Positions 1-9,472 of a DNA stretch of 64,000 bases are shown piece after piece. Source of the DNA: Methylocystis sp. (GTDB taxonomy: Bacteria; Pseudomonadota; Alphaproteobacteria; Rhizobiales; Beijerinckiaceae). A program made the position numbers and the translations under genes. The notes under the pieces were generated by a model. The model had not been told where the DNA came from, did no database searches, and saw nothing but the letters and a program-made list of their open reading frames with translations. Each line of letters opens with the position of its first letter. Position 1 is the stretch's first letter. The stretch is from positions 1-64,000 of the forward strand of contig NZ_JAKFWS010000041.1 in the NCBI RefSeq assembly GCF_021731785.1, in the 5' to 3' direction.

Positions 1-126
1 GGAGTCTTGCCGAAGGAGTCTTGCCGAAGGAGTCTTGCCGAAGGAGTCTTGCCGAAGGAGTCTTGCCGAAGGAGTCTTGCCGAAGGAGTCTTGCCGAAGG
101 AGTCTTGCCGAAGGAGTCTTGCCGAA
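1..126. repeat. 14-bp tandem repeat array, nine perfect copies
   Basis: The unit GGAGTCTTGCCGAA is repeated nine times without a mismatch and touches the left window edge, so the array may be longer. Fourteen is not a multiple of three, so all three forward frames stay open and give the same 14-residue periodic peptide; that is a by-product of the repeat and not evidence of a gene. The array ends 39 bp before the stop codon of the flippase-like gene on the minus strand. Perfect identity suggests recent slippage expansion. Confidence 0.95.
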
Positions 127-165
127 GCTGCAGGTCGCGCCAACGGCTCTATGCCCCCTGCGAGA

Positions 166-1263
166 TCACGCCGTCGAGCGCGCTTTCAGCCAGCGGAAAA
201 ATGCAATTCCAAGAAAGCCGACGACAATCAGCGTGTGCGGCGCGGTAATCGAGAAATGATATGCGAGCGCCGCGGAAATGGCGCGTTCCTTTTGAACGCC
301 GTAGGCATTCACGAGATAGGCGACCACGCCGGCCTCGAACAGCCCCAGGCCGGCGGGGCTCGCGGGAACCGCGATCGCCAGCGCGCCGATGATCAATAAG
401 GTCGTCGCGTGGACGAGGGTGAAATCGATTTCGGGCAGCAGGGTTCTGAACGCGACGTAGACCAAGCAGACGTTAGTCGTCCAGATCGACGCCGTGAAGA
501 AGACAGTTCTCGCCGCGCGGTGGTGGGCGACCAGTCGCTCGGCCTGTTTGAAGATCGTGTCCAGCCGCGCCGCCTTCACGATCTTCCATTGTGGAAGGCC
601 CCAGACGACGCTCCTGCGCCGGATGGCGAATATGCCGGCGAAAATCATGGAAATGATCACGGCGGCCGTGAGCAAGATGAAGGGATCGATGATGCGCGAG
701 TCCGCGCTTGCCAAGATCACCAATGATAAAATTATGATCGCGGTTACGTCATAGAGTTTTTCCAATAGGACGGCGGCCGTGACGCTTCCGACGGCGTAGT
801 CGAAATAGGAGTGTCCAAAATAGATTTTGACGCCTTCGCCGGCTCTGAACGGAATGAGGCTGTTGAAAGTGAACCCCATGGTGGCGATCAGAAAACCGGA
901 AAAGAGCCGGCCCCCCAGCAGCGTCGAAAGGCGCGAGCCGTAGAACAGCAAGACGAACACATTCATCGTCATTGCCAACAGAATCGCGCTGAGAGGGATT
1001 TGTTTCAGCTGCGACGCCAGATCGGCGAATTCGATGTTGCGGTAGAGCCAATATGAAATGAACGCGAAAAAGCATGCGTTTAAGATCAGCACGAAATATC
1101 CGCCGCGCTGAGAAATGTATTTTATTGAGCCGGCGGCTGGCTGCAGTCCGGAATTCGCGGGCAAAGGCCGAACGCCGCCCGCAGGCGACAGAATTTCGCT
1201 CAAGCGAAATTCGCGCGTCAAAGGCGTGGGTCGAAAGAGATCGTCCTCTACGCTCATGGCCAT
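166..1263 (-). CDS. Lysylphosphatidylglycerol synthase TM / flippase-like membrane protein (UPF0104)
   Basis: The 365-residue protein has a short polar N-terminus (about 1-50) followed by seven to eight hydrophobic segments. Segments such as FTFNSLIPFRAGEGVKIY and AVPASPAGLGLFEAGVVAYL match the LPG_synthase_TM / YbhN-AglD family, polytopic inner-membrane proteins related to the flippase part of MprF. No C-terminal aminoacyl-transferase domain is present, so lysylation of lipid is not expected; a lipid or lipid-linked substrate flippase role is inferred from the family. Two ATGs six bases apart (1263 and 1257) could serve as start; neither has a strong Shine-Dalgarno. It is the last gene before the 14-bp array and is transcribed toward it. 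Confidence 0.8.
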   Translation of the reverse strand: MAMSVEDDLFRPTPLTREFRLSEILSPAGGVRPLPANSGLQPAAGSIKYISQRGGYFVLILNACFFAFISYWLYRNIEFADLASQLKQIPLSAILLAMTMNVFVLLFYGSRLSTLLGGRLFSGFLIATMGFTFNSLIPFRAGEGVKIYFGHSYFDYAVGSVTAAVLLEKLYDVTAIIILSLVILASADSRIIDPFILLTAAVIISMIFAGIFAIRRRSVVWGLPQWKIVKAARLDTIFKQAERLVAHHRAARTVFFTASIWTTNVCLVYVAFRTLLPEIDFTLVHATTLLIIGALAIAVPASPAGLGLFEAGVVAYLVNAYGVQKERAISAALAYHFSITAPHTLIVVGFLGIAFFRWLKARSTA

Positions 1264-1361
1264 CCCGCTAAAGTGAGGAATTGGGCGTCGACTTGAAGGC
1301 GGAAAAATGGCCGGCGCGATAAATGGCCGGCCATCGGATTCCTCACAAACTCGCCGTCTGC

Positions 1362-2087
1362 TTAGTGCAGATACTGGCCGCCGTTGATCGTCAGAGTCGA
1401 GCCGGTGATGAAGCCCGCGTCATCGGCCGCCAAGAACACGACCGCGCGCGCGATTTCCTCCGGCTCGCCGAGACGGCCGACGGCGATATAGGGGATGATG
1501 TGCTTGTCGAGCACGTCCTGCGGCACGGCCTTCACCATCTCGGTGGCGATATAGCCCGGCGCGATGGCGTTGACGGTGATGCCCTTCGACGCGCTCTCCT
1601 GCGCCAGCGCCTTCACGAAACCAATGTCGCCGGCCTTGGAGGCGGAATAGTTGGTCTGGCCGGCCTGGCCCTTCTGGCCGTTGATCGACGAGATGACGAT
1701 GATGCGGCCGAAGCCGCGATCGCGCATGCCGTTGATCACCGGCCGCGTGACATTGAACAGCGAATTGAGATTGGTGTTGATCACCGCCTGCCACTGGGCA
1801 AGCTCCATCTTGTGGAACAGACGGTCCTTGGTGATGCCGGCGTTGTTGACGAGAATATCGACCGGGCCAATGTCTTTCTCGATCTGGGCGAGGCCGGCGG
1901 CGCAGGCGTCGTAGTCGGAAACATCGAATTTATAGACCGGAATGCCGGTCTCACCCTTGAACTTATTGGCGGCTTCGTCATTGCCGGCGTAGGTGGCCGC
2001 GACAGTGTAGCCCGCCGCTTTCAGCGCCTTGGAAATCGCCTCGCCGATGCCGCGCGTGCCGCCTGTCACAACTGCAGTTCTTGCCAC
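1362..2087 (-). CDS. phaB: Acetoacetyl-CoA reductase
   Basis: The 241-residue short-chain dehydrogenase reduces acetoacetyl-CoA to (R)-3-hydroxybutyryl-CoA with NADPH, the second step of polyhydroxybutyrate synthesis in the cytoplasm. Visible features are the nucleotide-binding TGGTRGIG near residue 10, the structural NNAG, the catalytic serine in VISSINGQKGQAG, and the catalytic Tyr/Lys pair in TNYSASKAG. I chose the GTG start at 2087 because AAGGAGA lies eight bases upstream and the product then has the usual family length; a longer upstream reading only adds non-homologous sequence. It lies downstream of phaA on the same strand, separated by a palindromic repeat, and the regulator phaR is divergent beyond phaA. 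Confidence 0.95.
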   Translation of the reverse strand: MARTAVVTGGTRGIGEAISKALKAAGYTVAATYAGNDEAANKFKGETGIPVYKFDVSDYDACAAGLAQIEKDIGPVDILVNNAGITKDRLFHKMELAQWQAVINTNLNSLFNVTRPVINGMRDRGFGRIIVISSINGQKGQAGQTNYSASKAGDIGFVKALAQESASKGITVNAIAPGYIATEMVKAVPQDVLDKHIIPYIAVGRLGEPEEIARAVVFLAADDAGFITGSTLTINGGQYLH

Positions 2088-2130
2088 TTGGACTCTCCTT
2101 GGTATGTGTCTTCGTTTGAAATGCGCTCGG

Positions 2131-2312
2131 CCCCTCCCTCGAAGGGGCGCATACCTCACCCTTGCGGGGAGGTCGGTCGCCATCGCAGGCAAGTTTAATA
2201 GCCTGCGTATACTTGGCTGCGAGGCGACCGGGTGGGGCATGGTTTGACAACACTGTCATATCACCCCACCCCGAACCGCTGCGCGGTTCGACCCTCCCCT
2301 TCAAAGGGAGGG
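2131..2312. repeat. Intergenic palindromic repeat between phaA and phaB
   Basis: The 260-bp gap between phaA and phaB contains nested stems: CCCCT...AGGGG at 2131-2147, GAACCGC/GCGGTTC at 2273-2289, and CCCTCCC/GGGAGGG at 2292-2312. The outer arms are purine/pyrimidine-rich and resemble those of the element downstream of phaR. This architecture is typical of dispersed extragenic palindromes. A stem in the phaA-phaB transcript could act on mRNA stability, which is inference. Confidence 0.6.
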
Positions 2313-2347
2313 ATTTGCGCCTCTTCTCGCCGCGCTGCGCTCTATGA

Positions 2348-3520
2348 TTACCGCTCCACCGTCAATGCGATGCCCATGCCGCCGCCGATGCAGAGCGTCG
2401 CGAGGCCTTTCTTGGAGCCGCGCCGCGCCATCTCGTGCAGAAGCGTGGTGAGCACGCGCGCGCCCGACGCGCCGATCGGATGGCCAATGGCGATCGCGCC
2501 GCCGTTGACGTTCACGATCGCCGGATCCCAGCCCATGTCCTTGTTGACCGCGAGCGCCTGGGCCGCGAAGGCCTCATTCGCTTCGATCAGGTCGAGGTCC
2601 GAAACTTTCCAGCCGGCCTTCTCCAGCGCCTTGCGCGAGGCCGGAATCGGGCCAGACCCCATCACCGACGGATCGACGCCGGCGGTCGCCCAGGAGGCGA
2701 TACGCGCGAGCGGCGTGAGGCCGCGCTTCTTGGCCTCGTCGGCGCTCATCACGATGAGCGCCGCGGCGCCGTCGTTGATGCCCGAGGCGTTCGCCGCCGT
2801 CACCGTGCCGTCCTTGGCGAAGGCCGGGCGGAGCTTGGAGACGCCCTCCATTGTGACGCCGTGTTTGATGTATTCGTCGGCGTCGACGACCACGTCGCCC
2901 TTCTTGGTCGAAATCGTATAGGGGACGATCTCGTCCTTGAACTTGCCGGCCTTTTGCGCCGCCTCGGCCTTGTTCTGAGACTTGACCGCGAATTCGTCCT
3001 GCTGCTCGCGGGTGATCTGCCACTGCCTGGCGACGTTCTCGGCGGTCACGCCCATGTGATAATTGTTGAAGGCGTCAGTGAGCCCGTCGACGATCATCGT
3101 GTCGACGAATTTCACGTCGCCCATTTTGGTGCCCGTGCGCAGCTGCGCCGCATGGGTCGACAGCGACATCGACTCCTGGCCGCCGGCAACGACGATATCG
3201 GCGTCGCCCGAAGCGATCTGCTGGGCCGCAAGCGCAACCGCGCGCAGGCCGGAGCCGCAGACCTGATTGATGCCGAAAGCGGTGGCGCTATCGGGAATTC
3301 CGGCCTTGATTGCCGCCTGGCGCGCCGCATTCTGGCCCTGGGCGGCGGTAAGCACCTGCCCGAGAATGACCTCGCTGACCTCATTGGGCTGGACTTTGGC
3401 GCGCTCGAGAGCGGCCTTGATGGCACCGGCGCCGAGCTCGTGGGCCGGAACCGTTCCAAAGGCTCCGTTGAACGATCCGACGGCGGTGCGCGCCGCGGAA
3501 ACGATCACGATATCGGTCAT
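2348..3520 (-). CDS. phaA: Acetyl-CoA acetyltransferase (beta-ketothiolase)
   Basis: The 390-residue thiolase condenses two acetyl-CoA to acetoacetyl-CoA, feeding phaB. The acyl-carrying cysteine is in [10 protein letters not shown] (about residue 88), the catalytic His in [10 protein letters not shown], and the second cysteine in CIGGGMG near the C-terminus, so all thiolase residues are in place. AAGGAGA sits eight bases before the ATG. Length and sequence match biosynthetic PhaA thiolases rather than FadA-type degradative enzymes. It is transcribed with phaB; phaR starts 242 bp away on the other strand. Confidence 0.95.
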   Translation of the reverse strand: MTDIVIVSAARTAVGSFNGAFGTVPAHELGAGAIKAALERAKVQPNEVSEVILGQVLTAAQGQNAARQAAIKAGIPDSATAFGINQVCGSGLRAVALAAQQIASGDADIVVAGGQESMSLSTHAAQLRTGTKMGDVKFVDTMIVDGLTDAFNNYHMGVTAENVARQWQITREQQDEFAVKSQNKAEAAQKAGKFKDEIVPYTISTKKGDVVVDADEYIKHGVTMEGVSKLRPAFAKDGTVTAANASGINDGAAALIVMSADEAKKRGLTPLARIASWATAGVDPSVMGSGPIPASRKALEKAGWKVSDLDLIEANEAFAAQALAVNKDMGWDPAIVNVNGGAIAIGHPIGASGARVLTTLLHEMARRGSKKGLATLCIGGGMGIALTVER

Positions 3521-3762
3521 CTGTCGCTCTCCTTGAAAAATAGTCCAACCTCCCGACCGCCTCAGCCGGCCAGGGGGCGAATTGCTGGTCTTTCGCGCCT
3601 GCGGTGGGCAAGCCGCGGCCCGTTTTGCACGGAATCGAACGGTAGCGAAAGGCTTTCAGCATGAAAATATTGCCGCAGGCGCCAATTTGCGCGTATCGTC
3701 CGAGCTAGGCGATTGAAATTGGACGGGCGGCGGCCGTGCGGCGAGGGGAGCGTGTCAGGCGT

Positions 3763-4395
3763 ATGGCGACCGAAAAGAAACCCACAACCATCAAGAAATA
3801 CGCCAATCGTCGACTCTACGACACCGGAACAAGCACCTATGTGACGCTTGAGGACCTCGCGGGCATGGTGAAGCGCGGCGAGGATTTCGTCGTGTGCGAT
3901 GCAAAAACCGGCGATGACATCACCCGTCCGGTGCTGACCCAGATCATCTTCGAGCAGGAGGGCAAGGAAGGCCAGAGCCTGCTGCCGATCGCCTTTCTGC
4001 GCCAGCTCATTCGCTTCTACGGCGACTCGATGCAGATGCTGGTGCCGAGCTATCTCGAATTCTCGATCGACAAGCTCACTAAGGAGCAGCAGAAGTTTCG
4101 CGACCAGTTCACCTCGGCGCTGGGCGTCGGCGCCGGTCCCTTCGCCGAGCCGACGCGCGCCGCTTTCCAGTCGCTCGAAGAGCAGGCGCGCAAAAACATG
4201 GCCGTGTTCCGTCAGGCGCTGACCATGTTCAACCCCTTTGGGGTGCCGACGGAAGGCATGATGACCACCGGGCCGGCGCTCGACGAGCAGGAAGGCGCTG
4301 GCGGCGCGCGCAAGGAGGGTGGCGACGTCGCCGATCTGAAGCGCCAGCTCGACGAGCTGAACAAGCGGATCGATAATCTATCGAAGCAGGGTTGA
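3763..4395 (+). CDS. phaR: Polyhydroxyalkanoate synthesis repressor PhaR
   Basis: The 210-residue protein begins with the PHB/PHA accumulation regulator DNA-binding domain (TIKKYANRRLYDT at the N-terminus, then ITRPVLTQIIFEQE), followed by the PHB-granule-binding region (LIRFYGDSMQMLVPSYLE). A C-terminal heptad segment, VADLKRQLDELNKRIDNL, predicts coiled-coil oligomerisation. In the family PhaR binds both DNA and nascent PHB and represses phasin genes and itself. The start at 3763 gives the standard N-terminus MATEKK; an in-frame ATG-less extension upstream is not conserved. It is divergent from phaA-phaB. Confidence 0.93.
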   Translation: MATEKKPTTIKKYANRRLYDTGTSTYVTLEDLAGMVKRGEDFVVCDAKTGDDITRPVLTQIIFEQEGKEGQSLLPIAFLRQLIRFYGDSMQMLVPSYLEFSIDKLTKEQQKFRDQFTSALGVGAGPFAEPTRAAFQSLEEQARKNMAVFRQALTMFNPFGVPTEGMMTTGPALDEQEGAGGARKEGGDVADLKRQLDELNKRIDNLSKQG

Positions 4396-4420
4396 TGCGT
4401 TCAGCATGAACGCTGGGTTC

Positions 4421-4597
4421 TTCCTTCTCCCGCTTGCGGGAGAAGGTGTCGCGCGAAGGCGCGACGGATGAGGGCCAACGCTGTTCAGAAAATTGCAATG
4501 CCCTCACCCGACCCGGCCAAAAGCCCGTCGTTAGCGACGGGCGTCTTTACAGACGCCCTTTGGCCGGGCCACCCTCTCCCGCAGGCGGGAGAGGGAA
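4421..4597. repeat. Composite palindromic repeat downstream of phaR
   Basis: The region between the convergent phaR and ychF genes holds several perfect stems: CCTTCTCCCG/CGGGAGAAGG at 4423-4446, GTCGCGC/GCGCGAC just after, GCCCGTCG/CGACGGGC and GGCGTCT/AGACGCC in the middle, and CCCTCTCCCGC/GCGGGAGAGGG at 4572-4595. The outermost arms are also complementary to each other, so the whole element can fold as one large hairpin. It may end transcription from both sides but lacks a clear U-tract. Confidence 0.75.
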
Positions 4598-4612
4598 GAC
4601 GCGTATTGATAT

Positions 4613-5710
4613 TTAAGTATTGAACCTGAAATGCATCACGTCGCCGTCGGCCACCACATATTCCTTGCCCTCTAACCGCAGCCGGCCGGCGTCGCGCGCG
4701 CCCGCTTCGCCCTTGTTGGCGACGTAATCGTCATAGGCGATCGTCTCGGCGCGAATGAAACCCTTCTCGAAGTCCGTGTGAATCACGCCTGCCGCCGCCG
4801 GCGCGCGCACGCCTTTCTCGATGGTCCAGGCGCGCGCCTCTTTCGGGCCGACGGTGAAATAGGTGATGAGATGCAAAAGGTCGTAGCCGGCGCGGATGAC
4901 GCGATTGAGCCCTGGCTCGGCGAGGCCGACAGCCTCAAGGTAGTCTTTCTGCTCGTCGGCCGGCAGCACGGCGATCTCGCTCTCGATCTTCGCCGAGACG
5001 ACGACCGCGGCCTCGCCTTCCTCGGCCGCGCGCACCACAACTTTCGCCGAATGGGCGTTGCCCTCGGACGCCGACGCCTCCTCGACGTTGCAGACATAAA
5101 GCACGGGCTTTGACGACAGGAGCCCGAGCCCGAGGAAGGCGGCGCGCTCGTCGCTGCTGACCTTTGCGAGACGCGCCGGCTTGCCCTCGCGCAGTAAAAC
5201 GAGGCTGCGGTTCATGAGGTCGACGAGTTCCTTCGCCTCCTTGTCGCCGCCCTTCGCCTTCTTTTCTTGCGCTATGACGCGCTTCTCGAGGCTCTCGAGA
5301 TCGGCGAGCATCAGCTCGGTCTCGATCGTCTCGATGTCGCGGATCGGATCGACGCCGCCCTCGACATGGGTGACGTCGCCGTCGTCGAAACAGCGCACGA
5401 CATGGGCGATCGCGTCGCATTCGCGAATATTGGCGAGAAACTGATTGCCGAGCCCTTCGCCCTTGGAGGCGCCGCGCACAAGGCCGGCGATATCGACGAA
5501 GGTCAGTCGGGTCGGGATGATCTCCCTGGAGCCGGCGATCTTGGCAAGCTCCTCAAGCCGCGGGTCGGGCACGGCGACTTCGCCGACATTGGGCTCGATC
5601 GTGCAGAAGGGATAGTTTGCGGCCTGCGCCGCGGCGGTCTGCGTGAGCGCGTTGAAGAGGGTCGACTTACCGACGTTCGGCAAGCCGACGATTCCACATT
5701 TAAAGCCCAT
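4613..5710 (-). CDS. ychF: Redox-regulated ribosome-binding ATPase YchF (Obg family)
   Basis: The 365-residue protein starts [16 protein letters not shown] (G1), has [16 protein letters not shown] (G3 and switch II) and a C-terminal TGS domain from about residue 280 ([15 protein letters not shown], then [16 protein letters not shown]). YchF hydrolyses ATP rather than GTP and associates with ribosomes. The ATG at 5710 gives the universal N-terminus; the 21-residue upstream extension is not family-like. It converges with phaR across the repeat at 4421-4597. All motifs are intact. Confidence 0.95.
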   Translation of the reverse strand: MGFKCGIVGLPNVGKSTLFNALTQTAAAQAANYPFCTIEPNVGEVAVPDPRLEELAKIAGSREIIPTRLTFVDIAGLVRGASKGEGLGNQFLANIRECDAIAHVVRCFDDGDVTHVEGGVDPIRDIETIETELMLADLESLEKRVIAQEKKAKGGDKEAKELVDLMNRSLVLLREGKPARLAKVSSDERAAFLGLGLLSSKPVLYVCNVEEASASEGNAHSAKVVVRAAEEGEAAVVVSAKIESEIAVLPADEQKDYLEAVGLAEPGLNRVIRAGYDLLHLITYFTVGPKEARAWTIEKGVRAPAAAGVIHTDFEKGFIRAETIAYDDYVANKGEAGARDAGRLRLEGKEYVVADGDVMHFRFNT

Positions 5711-5940
5711 ATCCGTCCCGGTTTTCGTTTGTGCGTTGCGGCGCGGTATGCGGGGCGGCGTGAGAAAAGGCAAGCGCCCGTCAAGGCCAGTCGTCTCGCG
5801 CCGTCGCTGAAGTCAGCAAACGTCGGCGACTCGTTTACGCTTACCAAAGGAAGGAGTATGCGAGAATTGGAAATGGGCGCGTGATTCTCATCGCGCCCAG
5901 GGGGCGCACCGCGACGCGATGCGCGCGACACGGCGTCAAA

Positions 5941-7392
5941 ATGAAGAGAACCGCTTCCGCTCGCAACTTCCGCCTCCTGCTCGCGGCGCTGTTGGCGGCG
6001 GCTGCGACCGGCGCGCCGGTGCGGGCACAGACTGGAACGCCCGAAACGGCGCCTGCGCCGGCCCAATCAACGCCGGCGCCGGGTCCGGCGCAATCGACCT
6101 CGCCGCCGTCCGAGGCTGCGCCTTCGACGCAGGCGCCACCGCTCGGCGCCGCGCCCGCGAGTCCGGCGCAAACGCCGCCGCCGCCGTCCGAGGCTGGGCC
6201 TTCGACGTCGGCGCCGCCGCTCAGCGCCGCGCCCGCCGCGCCGGCGAGTCCGGCGCCCGCGCAGGCCGCGCGCAAGCCAAAGCCGAAACCCGCGCCGCCG
6301 CGCGAGACCGCGCTTTCCGACGATCCCACGCCGGCCTTACAGCCGCAAACCTTCTACACGACCTCGAAGGCGGCGGATCGCTACCGGCAGATCGTCGATG
6401 CCGGCGGATGGCCGACCGTCGGCGTCTCGCTTCGGCCAGGCTCGAAGGGCGCGGCGGTGTCGACGCTGCGCCGGCGCCTCGCCGCTGAAGACGACAGCAT
6501 CGCCGATGCGGCGAAACCGAAGTGGGACGCCGACCTCACGGCTGCGGTGAAGCGCTTCCAGTTTCGTATGGGTCTGAAACAGACCGGCGTCGTCGCCGGC
6601 GCGACGCTGCGCGAACTCGACGTGCCGGCGGAGACAAGGCTGCTCCAGCTCGACTCGACCGCGCGGCGGCTCACCGCGCTCGAATTCGCTTTCGGTCCGC
6701 GATATATCGTCGTCAATATTCCATCGACGGCGGTCGACGCGGTGGAAGACGATCGCGTGGTTCGCCGCTATGCCGCGATCGTCGGCGATCTCGAGCATCA
6801 CTCGCCGGAGCTGCAGGCGAAGGTCGTCGCGGTCAACATCAATCCGACATGGACGGTTCCAGCGTCGATCGTCAAAAGCGAGATCGCGCCGAAAATGCTG
6901 AAGGACCCGACCTACCTCAAGCGCTCGCACATCCGCGTGCTCAACGCGCATGGCGAGGAGGTCGATCCGCGCTCGATCAACTGGGCGAGCGAGCGCGCCG
7001 CCCAATACACGCTGCGTCAGGATTCCGGTACGGACAATTCGCTGGGATCGATCCGCATCTCGATGCCCAACCGCTATTCCGTCTATATGCATGACACGCC
7101 GTCGCGAAATCTCTTCGCCAATGATTATCGCTTCCTGTCGCATGGCTGCGTGCGCGTGCAGGGCGTCGTCGATCTCGCGGCCTGGCTGCTCGACGGCGAA
7201 TCCGGCTCGCAGATGAGCAAGGATGAGATCAACAAGCAAATCGCATCGGGCGCGCGCGAGGAGGTGAAGCTGACGCATCATGTGCCGGCGGCGTGGGTCT
7301 ATATGACCGGCTGGGCGTCGGCGGACGGCGTCGTGCATTTTCGTGACGACGTCTATCATCTCGACGAAGTTGGCGAAATCGCCGAACAGTGA
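5941..7392 (+). CDS. L,D-transpeptidase (YkuD domain, LdtD/YcbB-like)
   Basis: The 483-residue product has a signal peptide (MKRTASARNF... ending at VRAQ, about residue 30), then a roughly 100-residue Pro/Ala/Ser/Gln-rich linker with internal repeats of AQSTPAPG type. A peptidoglycan-binding-1 domain follows (RPGSKGAAVSTLRRRL to VVAGATLRELDVP), then a YkuD catalytic domain with the nucleophile Cys in SHGCVRVQ and its His in YMHDTPSR. The family forms 3-3 meso-DAP crosslinks in periplasmic peptidoglycan. The ATG at 5941 was chosen because it starts the signal peptide; a GTG 60 bp upstream is in frame. It is divergent from ychF with about 230 bp between them. Confidence 0.88.
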   Translation: MKRTASARNFRLLLAALLAAAATGAPVRAQTGTPETAPAPAQSTPAPGPAQSTSPPSEAAPSTQAPPLGAAPASPAQTPPPPSEAGPSTSAPPLSAAPAAPASPAPAQAARKPKPKPAPPRETALSDDPTPALQPQTFYTTSKAADRYRQIVDAGGWPTVGVSLRPGSKGAAVSTLRRRLAAEDDSIADAAKPKWDADLTAAVKRFQFRMGLKQTGVVAGATLRELDVPAETRLLQLDSTARRLTALEFAFGPRYIVVNIPSTAVDAVEDDRVVRRYAAIVGDLEHHSPELQAKVVAVNINPTWTVPASIVKSEIAPKMLKDPTYLKRSHIRVLNAHGEEVDPRSINWASERAAQYTLRQDSGTDNSLGSIRISMPNRYSVYMHDTPSRNLFANDYRFLSHGCVRVQGVVDLAAWLLDGESGSQMSKDEINKQIASGAREEVKLTHHVPAAWVYMTGWASADGVVHFRDDVYHLDEVGEIAEQ

Positions 7393-7430
7393 CGCCTCGT
7401 TCGTTTAAGCGGTCAAGTTGCGCATGGGCC

Positions 7431-7871
7431 CTACAGCGTCAAGCGGTAGCGAACGAAATTGTCGGCTTGAACGAATTCGTCATAGAGCCGCCGCGCGCGC
7501 TCATTGTTTGCGCTCGTAAGCCAGTAGAGCTGTGACCAGCCGCGCATGCGTCCTAGATCAATGAGATCATGAATGAGCGCGCGCCCGACGCCGGCGCCGC
7601 GAAAGTGAGGAGCGACGAAAAGGTCTTCGAGGTAACAAGTCGGAGAAGAGGTCCAACTGCATTCATGCAGCACAGAGACCGAGAAGCCGGAGACGCGCGT
7701 GTCTATTTCCGCGATCCGACCGATCAATGGGGACGTCGGATCAAGCAGGCGGCGTAACGTGTGTTCCGTTACGTCTGCCGGCACGGCCGCTTCATAGAAA
7801 TCATTGTAGCCGGCCCAAAGCCTGCGCCAATCTTGCGCGTCTGTCTCTCGGATGTCCCGCACGAGCGTCAT
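7431..7871 (-). CDS. GNAT-family N-acetyltransferase
   Basis: The 146-residue protein carries the acetyl-CoA-binding motif HFRGAGVGRALI near residue 90, after the beta strand YLEDLFVAP, and ends with the usual NERARRLYDEF helix. Its ATG overlaps the stop of the ABC permease gene (ATGA), so it is the last gene of the uptake operon and likely translationally coupled. GNAT enzymes acetylate amines; the substrate cannot be read from sequence, but the coupling suggests it may modify something brought in by the transporter. Confidence 0.85.
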   Translation of the reverse strand: MTLVRDIRETDAQDWRRLWAGYNDFYEAAVPADVTEHTLRRLLDPTSPLIGRIAEIDTRVSGFSVSVLHECSWTSSPTCYLEDLFVAPHFRGAGVGRALIHDLIDLGRMRGWSQLYWLTSANNERARRLYDEFVQADNFVRYRLTL

Positions 7872-8665
7872 TCGTCTTGCGCTCTGGCGCTCTCATGCCA
7901 GCCGCGCAGTAGAACATGGGACAGCGCTGCGAGCGCGCCGTAGATCGCAAGTCCGCTCAACGAAATGAGCGCCAGCGCCGCGAACATGCGCGGAATGTCG
8001 AGACGAAATCCTGCCTCGACGATGCGATAGGCGAGTCCGGTTCCCTGTCCCGAGGCGCCCGCGGCGAGTTCGGCGACGATCGCGCCGACGAGCGCCAATC
8101 CGCCGCCGATTCGCAGACCGGTGAGAAATTGCGGCAGCGCCGACGGCAGCCGCAGATAAATCAGCTTCTGCCATGGCGACGCATGATAGAGGTCGAAGAG
8201 ATCACGCAAGCCGAAGTCGACAGAGGCCAATCCCAGCGACGTATTTGAAAGAATCGGAAAGAAGGCGACGAGAAAGGCGCAGACGAGCACCGCATTGCCG
8301 GGTTGCATATAAACAAGCAACAAAGGCGCGATGGCGATGATCGGCGTCACCTGCAACACGATGGCGAAAGGTAGCAGCGCGCGCTCCAGCCATCTCGACT
8401 GCGCGATAAGAAGCGCCAGCGCCACGCCGCAGACAGCGGCGATAACAAACGCCTCGAAAGTGACGCCGAGAGTTACGAGCAGCGACGAGAACAGAAGGTC
8501 GCGGTCTTCGATAAGCTTGTCGAGAATCGCGGAGGGCGCGGGGAGGATATAGGGCGGAATGTTCTTCCATCGCACGAGGCCCTCCCACAGGGCCAGCGTT
8601 GCAACGAAGACGGCGAGCGGAACGCCGATATCGCGCCATGGAATCATTTGTCGCCGCCGGCTCAC
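7868..8665 (-). CDS. ABC transporter permease, nitrate/taurine/ThiX type
   Basis: The 265-residue inner-membrane protein has about six hydrophobic segments and the binding-protein-dependent permease EAA loop (YHASPWQKLIYLRLPSALP then FLTGLRIGGGLALVGAIVAE). It would form the channel for the substrate delivered by the NMT1-type binding protein. I use the GTG at 8665, whose last bases overlap the stop of the ATPase gene (GTGA) and which has AGAGG upstream; an ATG at 8647 is an alternative. Third gene of the operon. Confidence 0.88.
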   Translation of the reverse strand: MSRRRQMIPWRDIGVPLAVFVATLALWEGLVRWKNIPPYILPAPSAILDKLIEDRDLLFSSLLVTLGVTFEAFVIAAVCGVALALLIAQSRWLERALLPFAIVLQVTPIIAIAPLLLVYMQPGNAVLVCAFLVAFFPILSNTSLGLASVDFGLRDLFDLYHASPWQKLIYLRLPSALPQFLTGLRIGGGLALVGAIVAELAAGASGQGTGLAYRIVEAGFRLDIPRMFAALALISLSGLAIYGALAALSHVLLRGWHESARAQDE

Positions 8666-9456
8666 TGCGTCGCCTCTTCGATTGAGATGCGGAGAGCCTG
8701 CGACGCGCGGCGGCAAATGTCGGCGAAGCTCTTGCTCGACCGATAGTCGTCGTCGCGCGCGATCGCCGGGTCGATCCGGATGTCGTCGATGATTCTGCCG
8801 CCGCGCCGCGACATCACGACGATTCGGGTCGAAAGATAGGCGGCTTCGAACACCGAATGAGTGACGAAGACGATCGTCGCGCCCAGCCGGCGCTTAAGCA
8901 CGAGCAAATCGTCGTTGAGCTTGAAGCGCGTCACTTCATCGAGGGCGGCGAAAGGTTCGTCCATCATGATCAGCGCCGGTCGCGTCACCAAGGCGCGGGC
9001 GATGGCGCAACGCATCCGCATTCCACCGGAGAGTTCGCGCGGCAGCGTGCGCGCGAAATCCGCAAGACCGACATGCGCGAGCGCTTCATTGACGTCCGGC
9101 GCCGCATCTTGGCGCGAAAGGCCGCCAAGGCGCAGCGGCAAGAATACATTGTTGAACACATTCGCCCAAGGCAGCAGCGTCGCGTCCTGAAAGACAAAGC
9201 CGATGTTGTTCTTGATGTCAGGCGCGCTCCAGTCGATTGACCCTGCGGTCGGACTCGCGAGACCGGAGATCAGTCGTAAGACCGTGGATTTTCCGCAGCC
9301 TGAGGGCCCGAGAAGGGTCAGAGTCTCGCCTTCGCGCACGTCGAGATCATAATCGGCGAGGGCGACGAGCCCGTTCGGGAACGTCTTGCCGACGGCGCGG
9401 AGTGAAACCAGCGCGGGCGTCGTTCTTTGCGCATCAGCTAAGTCAAACGCGGTCAC
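8662..9456 (-). CDS. ABC transporter ATP-binding protein, nitrate/taurine/ThiZ type
   Basis: The 264-residue ATPase has Walker A GPSGCGKST (about residues 50-58), Q-loop in GFVFQDATLLPW, signature LSGGMRMRCAIARAL, Walker B ALIMMDEPFAALDE and the switch His in VFVTHSVFEA. Sequence and gene order match importers of the SsuB/TauB/ThiZ class. It starts 16 bp after the binding-protein gene stops and overlaps the permease gene by four bases. Cytoplasmic motor of the operon. Confidence 0.92.
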   Translation of the reverse strand: MTAFDLADAQRTTPALVSLRAVGKTFPNGLVALADYDLDVREGETLTLLGPSGCGKSTVLRLISGLASPTAGSIDWSAPDIKNNIGFVFQDATLLPWANVFNNVFLPLRLGGLSRQDAAPDVNEALAHVGLADFARTLPRELSGGMRMRCAIARALVTRPALIMMDEPFAALDEVTRFKLNDDLLVLKRRLGATIVFVTHSVFEAAYLSTRIVVMSRRGGRIIDDIRIDPAIARDDDYRSSKSFADICRRASQALRISIEEATQ

Positions 9457-9472
9457 GACGGCGTCCCCGGCG

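Noticed and set aside
7-399. Open frames running through the 14-bp array
   Set aside because: All three frames are open because of the repeat period; the peptide is a 14-residue repeat with no family, and the 3' part is antisense to a real gene.
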